Positions 1 through 12,700 of a stretch of 64,000 nucleotides of DNA are shown piece by piece; the first letter of the stretch is position 1; every line of letters starts with the position of its first letter. The stretch comes from Gibbula magus (Eukaryota > Mollusca > Gastropoda > Trochida > Trochidae). Location: NCBI GenBank assembly GCA_936450465.1, contig OW388294.1:71396075-71460074 (forward strand). Direction: 5' to 3'. The notes beneath the pieces are model-generated. The model had not been told where the DNA came from, did no database searches, and saw only the letters and a program-made list of their open reading frames with translations. Made by a program: the position numbers and the translations under genes.

Positions 1-550
1 AAGTAGAAATTATTATTTTCACGAGCGGCGCAACCACGAGTGTAAATATATTTTTCCCCTTCACGAGATGATATATACATGGAATTCGACGAGAAATATC
101 AAATGTTCTATTTATTAGATTGAACAAATTATGCATAGTTCGTAAATGACGTTAATTTTATGAATGGATCAACAATGATCGCCTTGCTTTACCAAGGTCA
201 TTTTATGACGTCATCCTATTGTTACGATGACGTCATATGATTGAAAATGTTATTTCACTCAGTAGAATAATATATTATTTCACTCAGTGAAAATACGGAT
301 TTTATGTTAACCGATAAACGCCGTATTTCACCATTGAAAATCTAATAAATGATTGAATCATTTCTTAACCTGTAAAATATGAGTATCTGTTGTACATACA
401 ATTTGTGTTGATACTATATATAGGTTGATAGCTGTAACTATAAAATCACACATTGTGAACGGAATTCACCTGGTTAAATTTTCTTCATAAAACAAATTAC
501 GCCACAAACGTACTCTTGCTCTGTCTAATTCTACGGAGCATCCTCCCCAG
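1..550. other. Receptor gene intron, upstream part (no exon seen)
   Basis: This is AT-rich sequence in front of the first recognisable receptor exon. Two TGACGTCA palindromes lie near 207 and 228, and a weak inverted pair (ctcagtagaataatat / atattatttcactcag) lies near 255-290. No coding exon was recognised. The 5' exons of the receptor (signal peptide and start of the extracellular domain) are expected upstream, outside the window. Confidence 0.5.
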
Positions 551-780
551 ATCTACTCGATGGACTGTTACTTCAGACAGCTGTGGCTGGACTCCCGCCT
601 CTCGTTCAACGCTACCCTGGAGGGTGTATCCGAGGTGTCTCTGAGTATCAAGATGCTGGAGCGGATCTGGTATCCGGATACCTTTTTCCTGAACGGGGGT
701 CGCTCTTACCTCCATTCCATCACCTCCCCCAACAAGTTCGTCAGGCTGCAGAGTGATGGGAACATCTACTTCTCCCAAAG
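551..780 (+). CDS. Receptor exon: extracellular domain (FRQLW ... YPDTFF)
   Basis: The acceptor is tcctccccag and the donor is CAAAG/GTACAT. The exon reads in frame from ATC and leaves two bases (phase 2) that complete an Arg codon with the next exon. [24 protein letters not shown] and [12 protein letters not shown] are hallmark blocks of the inner beta sheet and loops of Cys-loop receptors. A foldback element begins about 15 bp after the donor. Confidence 0.9.
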
Positions 781-3700
781 GTACATCAGGGCCGTGTTCA
801 AGAGAGGTTTAAAAGTAATCGCTCAATTAGCGATTACTTTTAAACCTCTCTTGAACGCGATTGCTCAATGTAGCGCTACGTAGCAAAGCGAGCGAACTTT
901 GAGGTTTTGCACCATGTCGTTCAAGAGGGAATGAGCGCTACTTGAGCGCTACTTGAGCAATCAATGAGCGATTATAAGCACTCGCTGTTATGGAACGGGG
1001 CCCCGGTGTTGATCAAACTGTGTTCACGTTATTCAAATTAAGGGTTATTGGTCTTGGTACTGGGATGACTGTATATGTCTGTGTGGATACGACGAGGCTG
1101 ACGACTAGAATACCACCCATTCGGGACAAGTATTTGATAACAGTTTTACAGATTTGCCACTGTTTAACAACATGCTATAAAAATATATCGATAAACGCTA
1201 CTTGTCAATAATCAAAACTGTTAAACGTTTTGAAACGATAGTTGCGGACGGTATTATAACGCTCAGTTTTGGTACCTGACTGTAAGGATACGGTTTTGAG
1301 TTCCGCGTCCCCTTCCAAAAAAAAACTATTTTAGAAAATAAAAAAGTTTAATTTTAGTAGTTAGTTTCAAATTCTAAATGGCACTTCCCCAGCGTTACAA
1401 AGAATCACCGCGTGTCACGGAATCTGTGTGGCAATTATCCTTATGGTGGCATGGTAAAATGGCATGATGCTTGCCAACTGATTTGATGACCTTGATTGCA
1501 TCACAAGAACATTAACTGAGTTTTACAGATGTTTACTTTTGCTCGTGCTGCTATGACAACTGATATAATCTTATAGTCTCTTTTTTCTGGATGGAATGGC
1601 GAAATCTGTTTATGTCAAAAGCAATGTTTGAAATTACATTTGTGCTCATTATGAAGTATTTTCTTACATTTTAACACAAGGAATGGTTAAGTTTTCTCCA
1701 TATCACATAAATCAAACATTGCATGATTTTCTTGGTTTGGTAAAACTTTCAAACGCAAGGCATAACTCACGCCAGTCTCCATTACTGTCTGATTTAAGCA
1801 TTGCGGTATTTCCCCCGCTTTGTTGTGCCTAGATAGTGAATCGCTGCACTAGAAATGCATAGTGGGCCTGGATTTCTACGCACAGCCAGTAATGAAGATG
1901 TCCAATGCAAGGCATAACTCTTGCCAGTCTCCATTACTGGCTGATTTAGATTTAGGCCTTGCAGTATTTCCTTAAGAAATATGTGCGTAGGAATCCAGGC
2001 CCACTACGCAATTCAGGCGCAGCGATGCACTATCTTGGCACAACAAAGCGAGGGAAATACTGCAAGGCTTAAATCAGCCAGTAATGGAGTCTGGCAAGAG
2101 TTATGCCTTGCGTTTGGAAGTTGTACATTGGGAAGTTGGGTTAGGTACAACTGATGTGAACCCGCTATTGGGATGCAGCATTTCTTCGGTGTGTAGCTTT
2201 TCACGGACTTCTTTAACGATTAATGACAATCGATTTCAGCAACAGGGTTATTAGCACATTGTTATCTGTTGATTGCACTTGCATTTAAATGAGTTCGCCT
2301 ATTTTAATTATAAACAAAACATTAACATAAAGGAGGCGGCAATGTCTACGACTATCTACAGACAGGTCAGTTTTGAGATGTATTTAAGAAGCTGGATTTA
2401 TGGGTTTCGAATGCTTTATTGAAATAGCTACGATATTTCAGACTCGATACTAATGCCGTTACCAAGTATGTGATACAAAACACATGTGGAGGTACGTTTA
2501 TACAGACAGGTGACTAGGTAACTAAGTCAATTTCATCCGATTTCAAACAATTTGACTGCGTTTCTCTTTAGGAAACACATTATAAAAACTACATGTCTGG
2601 AAGAAATGCTGTGATGTGTACGTAATGCGAAGTCACGGCATCTACAATCCGGGGGATTAGCAACGGATCGATCAGTTATCTCCCCGAGGTTAAGGGATTG
2701 ATTGTGATTGCATTTCTAAATAAAAGCGTTTTAAAACTTCAGTTTTTCTCCATCAAGTACGAAGATAAGAGGGCGACCTAATAGCCAAGTGTCCGAGTAA
2801 ATGCATTGCGATTAGCTTCCTGATCACACTGATAAGATCAACAGTGTAAAAACAGAGTACGCGAGAACCGAGGTCAAATTGGTAAAGGAAATTAAATGAA
2901 ATGGGACATACAGTAATTAAGTTTCTGGATAAAATATCAATAAGACAATCCATTTTGGATGATTAAATGATTGAGTTAACCAAATGGCATTATTATTTCC
3001 TCGAATTCATCTGGGTTTTTTTCCGCCATGTAATATTTCTTATTATTGCAATGTTTGGGAACAACTACATGTGTTACACACTATGTAAATGGACGCACCT
3101 TGCTCTGCACGCTAAGTGCGTTTAATATATCTTGGTGAGTAAAACTCGGTGAGTTATTGACAAGTAACAGATATTAACATTTTTAAAATCACGTCAGAGA
3201 AAGACGCAAAGTATAAAAATGTATGATCCATGATAATAGGATAAATGATAAGCATGAACATTTACAAATTTGCATCATGATTTAACAAAGTATCTTTAAC
3301 ACAGAAAAAGGCTTTACACGTGAAAAGTTTATAAATTTTAAGCCGTTTTTTGTTGAGAATAGAATATGAACAATTAATTTTATTTCAGTTCATTTGACCC
3401 CCCTCCAAATACACACACGCACAAACATCCATTTGATCTTTCACAGAGTATATATCGCTACCATTGTTTAGTCAGTATGCCTAACATTATCCTAACATTT
3501 ATCTCATACTTTTTAAGGTACCGATAACAGGACTGCAATGCATAGACGTCATAAACCGATATCATATCATATCATATCATAACAGTATACGATAATTTAC
3601 CCAGACTTTTAAATGTACCTATTGACTATTTTTAGTTTCTTTTATAAGTGTCCTGATATCATACTGCCAACGTTGATAAAAGACTCCTTTGATATATTTG

Positions 3701-6700
3701 AACGCATGCATTTTAAAACCCCTAATAATCGTGTTATTTGCAGTATAAAATGCAAGCCAATATTATGTAGCAATATCGGGCCGACAAAAACTCTCCCTTA
3801 TCACACTACACAATGCGCGTCTGTCATGTAATCTTCCCTTGAACATTAAACACTGTTAACATTGCCCAATAAAATAATGTTATGTTATGTTTGAATAGAG
3901 AACGTGTTTACAGCCCATATTAAAGGGTAACAAGCGTTAACTCGGAATATCACCTCCCAACTCGAACAAAGAAAATGGTGGAGTTATAGCCAGACCCAAC
4001 TATGAAACTTCCTCCCGTATAAAACTCACTCAGTCGTCACAGCACTGCATGATTGCTCATTCGTTTGGTTTTCATCAAATCAGAACTGATTGCCCGCGAC
4101 TAAGATTCAATTTATGACGAATTTATTTAATTACTCGTATGATGTGTCAGAATTACTTCCATGATATGTCAGAATGTGTCAGAATACCTAGCGAATGGCC
4201 ATATAATCGTGTAGCTGGTCCTGACAATGATGATTGGCTTTTGTTCAACCCTGAAGATACTGTAGTGAAGTTACAGGGCCAAACCCTGTAGTGTAGTATT
4301 CGAGGCAGATCCTGAAGTGAAGTAAAGAAGGCAGATTTAATACTGTAGTTAAAGGGGTATCTACTGTAGTGAAGTTACAGGGCCAAACCCTGTAGTGTAG
4401 TAATCGAGGCAGATCCTGAAGTGAAGTTAAGAAGGCAGATTTAATACTGTAGTTAAAGGGGTATCTACTGTAGTGAAGTTACAGGACCAAACCCTGTAGA
4501 GTAGTAATCGAGGCAGATCCTGAAGTGAAGTAAAGAAGGTAGATTTAATACTGTAGTTAAAGGGGTATCTACTGTAGTGAAGTTAAAGGACCAAATCCTG
4601 TAGTGTAGTATTCGAGGCAGATCCTGAACTAACGTTAAGAAGACAGATTTAATACTGTAGTTAAAGGGGTATCTACTGTAGTGAAGTTACAGGACCAAAC
4701 CCTGTAGAGTAGTAATCGAGGCAGATCCTGAAGTGAAGTAAAGAAGGTAGATTTAATACTGTAGTTAAAGGGGTATCTACTGTAGTGAAGTTAAAGGACC
4801 AAATCCTGTAGTGTAGTATTCGAGGCAGATCCTGAACTAACGTTAAGAAGGCAGATTTAATACTGTAGTTAAAGGGGTATCTACTGTAGTGAAGTTACAG
4901 GGCCAAACCCTGTAGTGTAGTATTCGAGGCAGATCCTGAAGTGAAGTTAAGAAGGCAGATTTAATACTGTAGTTAAAGGGGTATCTACTGTAGTGAAGTT
5001 ACAGGACCAAACCCTGTAGAGTAGTAATCGAGGCAGATCCTGAAGTGAAGTAAAGAAGGTAGATTTAATACTGTAGTTAAAGGGGTATCTACTGTAGTGA
5101 AGTTAAAGGACCAAATCCTGTAGTGTAGTATTCGAGGCAGATCCTGAACTAACGTTAAGAAGACAAATTTAATACTGTAGTTAAAGGGGTATCTACTGTA
5201 GTGAAGTTAAAGGACCAAACCCTGTAGTGTAGTATTCGTGGCAGATCCTGAACTAAAATTAAGAAGACAGATTTAATACTGTAGTTAAAGGGGTATCTAC
5301 TGTAGTGAAGTTAAAGGACAAAATCCTGCAGTGTAGTATTCGAGGCAGATCCTGAATTAAAGTTAAGAAGACAGATTTGATAATGTGGTTAAAGGGACAG
5401 CTACTGTAGTGAAGTTAAAGGGGCAGATCATGTAAGGTAGTTAAAGGGGCAGATCATGTAAGGTAGTTAAAGGGGCAGATCATGTAAGGTAGTTGAAGGG
5501 GCAGATCATGTAAGGTAGTTAAAGGGGCAGATCATGTAAGGTAGTTAAAGGGGAAGATCATGTAAGGTAGTTAAAGGGGCAGATCATGTAAGGTAGTTAA
5601 AGGGGCAGATCATGTAAGGTAGTTAAAGGGGCAGATCATGTAAGGTAGTTAAAGGGGCAGATCATGTAAGGTAGTTAAAGGGGCAGATCATGTAAGGTAG
5701 TTAAAGGGGAAGATCATGTAAGGTAGTTAAAGGGGCAGATCATGTAAGGTAGTTAAAGGGGCAGATCATGTAAGGTAGTTAAAGGGGCAGATCATGTAAG
5801 GTAGTTAAAGGGGCAGATCATGTAAGGTAGTTAAAGGGGCAGATCATGTAAGGTAGTTAAAGGGGAAGATCCCGTAGTGTAGTAATCGAGGCAGATATCG
5901 GAGTGAAGTTGACGGGACAGATATTGCAGAGGATTAATCAAAACAAGTATCGGAGTGAAGTTAAAGGGGCAAATCTTGCAGTGAAGTTAGAGGGACATAT
6001 GTTGTAGTGAAGTTGAATGGAGGGATAGTGTAGTGAAGTAACTAAGGTAGAAACTGTAGGTAAGTAACCAAGGTAGAAACTGTAGGTAAGTAACCAAGGT
6101 AGAAACTGTAGGTAAGTGACCAAGGTAGAAACTGTAGGTAAGTGACCAAGGTAGAAACTGTAGGTAAGTGACCAAGGTAGAAACGTAGGTAAGTAACCGA
6201 GACATATCCTTTTGTGAAGTTAAAGAGTCAGATACTGCAGTGATTTTGAATAGACAGATCTTGTGAAGCAATCATGTCGTTTAATTAACAAAAGATATTA
6301 TTTAATTTAGTTGAAAGGATATATTCTTAAATTCAATTAAACGAGAAAAGATTCTATTGTTTTAATAAACAGAAGAAATTATTTTATTTAATGAAATGGA
6401 GAGATTGATTGAGGGAGATATTCTTTACTCTTGCCAAAGGCGGAACTCTATAATGAACTTAAAGGGCCGAACTACGAGAGAAGCATCTTGTTGGAACACT
6501 GAATGCAAAATTCTGTTACTGTATTGCTCTCATGACCCATTCAACGAAAAACTGCTTCTGCGCGTAATATCAACAAGACGAATTGAATTGTAAGGTGTAT
6601 TAAAAACTAACAGTGCGTCGGTTTCTTAATGAAATACGATTAATGTATTACGTCAATATTAGCCGTTGTGATCATTTGTCAATTATTTCTTATAGTTTTT

Positions 6701-9700
6701 GTTGGTTTTGTGCGAGTGCAATGCATAGCAAACACCGTTTGAGAAAACTGTTCTGCCTTGTTCATTGAATACTGAACGAAAAAAATGCATAAATTATGTC
6801 CGCTCAACCTTATGAGAATAAAGAATAAAGGAAAACGAGTAATTCAATATGTGTAGATCGAGATACAAAGTAATAAATTAGGTTACACTTATAATATATT
6901 GTCAATAAAAAATATGGTTTCTCCTTAAAACTGCATACGTCTTCGTGATTACATAAATATGTTGTTGGTTAGTAATCATCCATTGAATAAGTATAATATA
7001 TCTAAAGAACGAACAGGACGTTTTCTGGATAAAAACTTATTTAATGTCTTTAAGATTCACAGTGTAAGGAATGTAGGCTATAAGCACAGGAACCCGATAT
7101 CGTAAGTAAAATTTAGGTAAGACGTGGGTAAAAAAAACTACACCCTATATCAGATAGCGTTAAAAGGGCAGTCACATTTACGATCTAAGGGTCCATTCAA
7201 CATTAGGTCAAAATGTACGCTATGAATGGTGACATGCACAAATAAACGCACGTATATATCAACTATACAATTCCCCGTGAAACCCGGCTGATGTCAATCA
7301 TATGTCATCCCTAAGATAACTTTAATGAACGTTACTCCACAGTCGATACCCATTCGAAAGATCTGATTAGTAGAATAGAAAATGTTTAATCTTTTTGGTT
7401 TTTTTAAATAGAGTCACTGGCTCTGTAGTTCATATTTCAAAGCTTCCCTCTGGTCAGGTGTTAAATTCATAGCGAAGCAATTTTCGAATCACCCTGCCGT
7501 CGTTTTAGTTTACCGATACTATAAACAGTTCCGCCCAACGGACCGATGCTATCGTTTGAAAGTGTATCAGTAGTATTACCCCTCTACGACGTGTATCGAC
7601 AGCGGAAAAACGGTCATGAGAGAGGTTTTTGTGGTCGATTTTCGAGTTTGAAGAGCTAAATAAGTTGTTTTAGGGGTGACATATGGTACAAGTCATGCGG
7701 TTGTGCGATGAAATGTAAAGTTGATGTCAATGTCCTATTCTTAGCGTACATTTTGACCTGATGTTGAATGGATCCTTAGATCGGGTCATGTCTGCCATTG
7801 CTCCTTTACTTTTTCAGTTATTATTATGACCATCATCAGGTCTATCAGGCATGTTAGTGGTGACTCCAGTCTGAAGATAGCGCTGGCGAAGTCGTATAAT
7901 GGTAATACGGTGACATCCAAAGTCATTGGCAACATCGTTGTTTGTCGACCCCATCTGCAACATCCCCAGAGCTCTTTCTCTTTCTCCGCTTGTGAATCGC
8001 GGCATGATTTCGTACATGTGTGCCATATCATGCAAAGTAGGCACCCTTTATACCCTAGAGAAGCATTCAGTTCATGCAAATGCTCCTTGAATTTGGCTAC
8101 ATTTGAGTGATAATGCGTTTGGGTGATAAACAAAAAAATTAAAAGTTTTCATTTTCAAGCAAAAATGTTCACATACGTAATCGTCTGTGTTCCTAAATAC
8201 TATTAAATCATTTGACAACACAGTAAACTTGTTTTCAACAAGGAAAATTACGAGAAAGATCTTTAATGACTAGAAAAATATATTTTATAAGTTTCCCACT
8301 TAAACTTACTCAATAACAGTATTTTTCATCGTTTAGCGGTTATGATGTAAAGCATACAACCTTTTTGTCTAGTAACAAAAGTAAAAGTTTACTTTCAACT
8401 TCTTCTGGACATCTAAATCCCATTTATTGGTTACTAACAGCCTGGTCGAAAACCGGACATTTTTAAACTTCTTAAGCAAGCTGCATTTTGCCACAATATT
8501 AATCCATCAGGATTTTTAAACGTGTTATTAGCATAAAGCTACGTTATTCAGCTTTCTTGTGAACCATTCATTTCTCAAATATCTTTGATACTTAAAAAGT
8601 TATTAAAAATGCAGTAGGGTAACGTTTCTTTTGGCGTTTAGTGTATGTCATACATGATATTTTTTGCTTTCGTTTGACTATCGGCTGTCTTGAATTTGAA
8701 TTTCAATGTGCATTTGTATAATAATGCGTTAAACATGATATACTAATGCTCTGTACTACCAAGGTGGTTTAGGATGATAAACAATTGCAATTGAATTGGC
8801 AGGCATGTATGAACCTTCCTCTGTTCTCAGATTGACAATAAAAGCTCACTGTGCTATGGAGCTGGAATCGTTTCCCATGGATAAACAAAAGTGTCCGTTG
8901 AAGATAGGAAGCTGTAAGTTTATTCTTTCAAAATCTTTTGATGAAGAGTTCACCTTATAAAATAATGAAATGACATTTAAGTATACTAGTTGAAGAGTTA
9001 AATATCCATGTGGTTAAAGTAATGATATACATAAAAACCCAATGATGAAAGCGGTCGAGGATTCAAAACATTTCCAACCTTTTTTATTTTATTTTATATA
9101 GATTTTACTGCTCGTCATATAATAACAAATATATAGTTTTACATATTTTTCATGTTAAATATAGTTTGGTATGATTATTAATTACAGCGAGACGCATCTG
9201 TAAATATCTTCTCTTTATTATATTTACTTTCTATCATAATCTCAACATCGCCCTAAAAGGGTGACAAGGAAAATTTTCCGGAAGTATGTACTCAATTAAC
9301 TACTCTTTCAGTCGGGTACGACCATGAAGATGTAAAGTATATATGGCGCTATGGAAACAAGAAGGCCGTGTCTATTTACCCGGACATGACGATGTCACAG
9401 TTCGACATATTCGGACTACCAGCTTCTAACGCAACCAACTATCTTAAAGGAGGTGTGTAACCATGTTAGTTTCAAACTAATGTTGAAGGTTAATGGAGAA
9501 TGACGTTATAATCGACATAAAAATAATCATAAGGATCAACATTGCATAAGTACATTCGTATGAAAATAATGTGCAAATCCAGCGTATATAAACTACTGTA
9601 GCAAGTAAATACATCATGTTATAGAACATTTCGCGAAGTACGGAGTACTTACTTCTGCACGTAGTGTATATACAACAATTACAGCCTACCATTCGATACT

Positions 9701-12700
9701 GACTTTGATACCGTGAACTCTTTTCTGACATATAGCACATATATGTTCTGTTATTGCAACCCACCATTCGGTCCTGGTTGGGATATCATGTGTTTAACCT
9801 AGCCTTTACTTATACAATTGCAACCCACCATTCGGTCCTGGTTGGGATATCATGTGTTTAACCTAGCCTTTACTTATACAATTGCAACCCACCATTCGGT
9901 CCTGGTTGGGATATCATGTGTTTAACCTAGCCTTTACTTATACAATTGCAACCCACCATTCGGTCCTGGTTGGGATATCATGTGTTTAACCGAGCCTTTA
10001 CTTATACAATTGCTCCTACCATTCGGTCCTGGTTGGAATATCATGTGTTTAACCTATTCTCTAGCATTACATATGGTACACATGTTCTACAATTGCAGCC
10101 TACCACTCGATCCTGGTCGTGTTCTTCTACATGAGACGTCACACAGGCTACTTCCTCATCCAGGTGTACGTGCCCTGCTGTCTGCTGGTCGTGCTCTCCT
10201 GGGTCTCCTTCTGGATCAACAGGGAGGCCACCTCCGATAGGATAGCTCTAGGTTTGTACCATAACGTATTCTAACTGATGTCAATGTTTTCTGCCTCTGC
10301 CCTGGGCCTCCTTCTGCATCAATAGGGGGACAACTTCCGTAATGTAGCTCTAGTGTTATTATTTTTATTATTTTAGGTTTGTATTGATGAAGTAATAAAA
10401 CCTGACATCATCAACAACATCATCTTTTCCTTGTACCAACCTCGTTCGGGGTAGCTCTAGGTTTGTACCAGTATATATCGTTTTCTTGATGTGAATTACT
10501 CAAGGTTTTGATGTCAATGTTTTCTGTCTCTGTTCTGGGTCGGGGAGGCAACCTCAGATAGATTGCTATAGGTTGTATTGATTAAGTGATTACACCTGAC
10601 ATCATTAACATCACCGTCATCGTCGTTTTCTTCTACCTTCGTATTGTCTGAGTGCATGTCTGCTTGTCGTATCAAGATATCATTATATCTGTGTTGATGT
10701 GAGTGTTTTGTGTATGTGCCCTGGATCTTATTCGGCTCAACCTGGAGACGATATCTATAGATTGTACCAGTCCGTTATCCAGTGCTTTATAATACTGCAA
10801 TCTGTGTTTGTCATCGGTCTCCCTTTCGAGGCAGGCGACCTCATATAGAATCTATTGGGCTTGTATTGATGAAGTGATAATGATGTATTTATCAACATCA
10901 TCAACATCATATGATGTCACTTTGCCATCTGAATTTGTCCTGGGATTTTTGTATCTACGGGAAGGCAACTTCGGACACAGATGCTCATGGTTTGTAATCA
11001 TGAGTTGAGCACGCTGCTTTCTGATGTCACTGTTTCCTGGATAAACTTCATTGCCAACAGATAGGCAATGACAATAGGCTGTTAACTCAGGTTTGTAGTC
11101 CAATAGTTGTCTCTGCCACTGTGTGTTCTTTAACTAAGTATATTTTATTTCTGTCGGTTGCGTAAGGCTGTGATTAATCTGTATCTGCCCTGCATGTTTT
11201 GGTTATAAAGAAAGAAAGTTCAAATCGAATTGCTCGACGTGTTTTCAAGTAACGGCAGGTGTCTTTCTGCTGTGCATACTGTATCTGTACGGAAAGCATG
11301 AAGAATGTCTACTCTTTTATTGATACACACATCACACTAAAATAAGAAAATTCGTTCATACAATTAGCCAGAAACATCTCCGCTGGGTTACAGATGGGAA
11401 TAATTTTCACTACAAAACACACAGTAAGTACAACCAAAAGAACACTGCTCTAAAATCGAATTACAATTTCTCGCAGTTGTGGTAATAATATTATTTTTTC
11501 TAAATAACTGGATGATTATGGTTCATTAGTCAAATGAACAACAATTATGTGTTGACTTATATATCGATCGCGAGTATGATAACTTCAACTCATCCACTCG
11601 TTTATTCATAGTTTTGAATCCAATAACCACTTTGTCATTGTATTAACCGTATTTTTGTAAAACCCAGATTGCTGGCTTCCTACTGGCTATTGCACCAAGA
11701 TCAGCCAAATATTTCAATGACAGTTACCAAAAGAGTAGCGCTGCTACGTCATAATAAGACAGTTTCAAGAAGATTAGGGTCTGGCACTGCAGACTCAAGG
11801 AATAGGGTTATGAACTACGTTGAAGTCTCACAGTGCAGCTTCAGTACATCACATCATCAGAGCATGTTACTCCGCATGTAGACTATGTAAAACTTGCTCA
11901 CAGATTAGTCTAGAGGGGGCAAAGCAAATCATTTATCTGGGGACACGGTGCAATCCATATAATTGACTAGGCGTGTAAACACAGCTTATCGGAGCGAAGA
12001 TATCACTAAGGCCATGTTACATCTGCCGCAACACGCCACTCGGACCCGGGGGAAGCCAGACAGCGACGGGTCATATCCGTGATTAGCCGGAAGTGTGTGG
12101 TATTCGTACACTTCATGTGTAAAAGTCTGCCTCTCCGTGTCTCACTTCTCGCCTTCTCTCAACTCTCTACTTTAACTCTCAATCTCTCAACCCGGCTTCT
12201 CTCTCGCTCTTCATCTACTCTCCCAGGCGACTAGCAGCCCTCCAGAAGTATGGTTTGTATGGACAAACAGATTAGGTATAGATGGTGCGCGTTGTGCTGC
12301 GGACTCAGATAAGGTGTACATGGTAAGCACTTTGTCCTGTTCAGGAATCCATACAGTGCCAGACCGCAGATTGGATTATTGACTCACACAAACTGCTCGT
12401 ATACCATGTGAGTCAACATTTCCAGAAGTATCTGCTTCCTCAACTTTCCAATTTTCTAACGAACTGCTTTGCCCTTTGATGGTTTAGATTTTAGATTGAA
12501 TCTGCAAATGTTTGAAATGAACGCGAGGAATGTTATAATTGGGTTTCCTTCCGAAAATCTATTCCAAGGGTTTGCTTACCAACGATGCTGTTTTAATTCA
12601 CTTCATCAGTGAGGTTACACAACATGTTAATCACAAGAAACTTCACACACGAGATTAAAACTGTTTAATTTTGTTCTTTAACTGTATTTGTTTAAACATT

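Larger units (their letters stand above)
6201..8830. other. Receptor intron, distal part
   Basis: Besides the TIR element (7181-7784) and the Tc1-like remnant (7814-8044), it contains a short fragment tagagtcactggctctgtag then ttcat near 7410-7435. This resembles the start of the composite repeats at 30 and 36 kb. No additional exon was seen. Confidence 0.5.

Noticed and set aside
4259..6200. CRISPR array
   Set aside because: The units are contiguous with no unique spacers, and the window is clearly eukaryotic. It is a satellite.
10091..10100. Alternative receptor exons inside the 64-bp array
   Set aside because: The units lack AG at the acceptor position and contain no donor. Their reading frames stop early, so they are not usable as exons as they stand.
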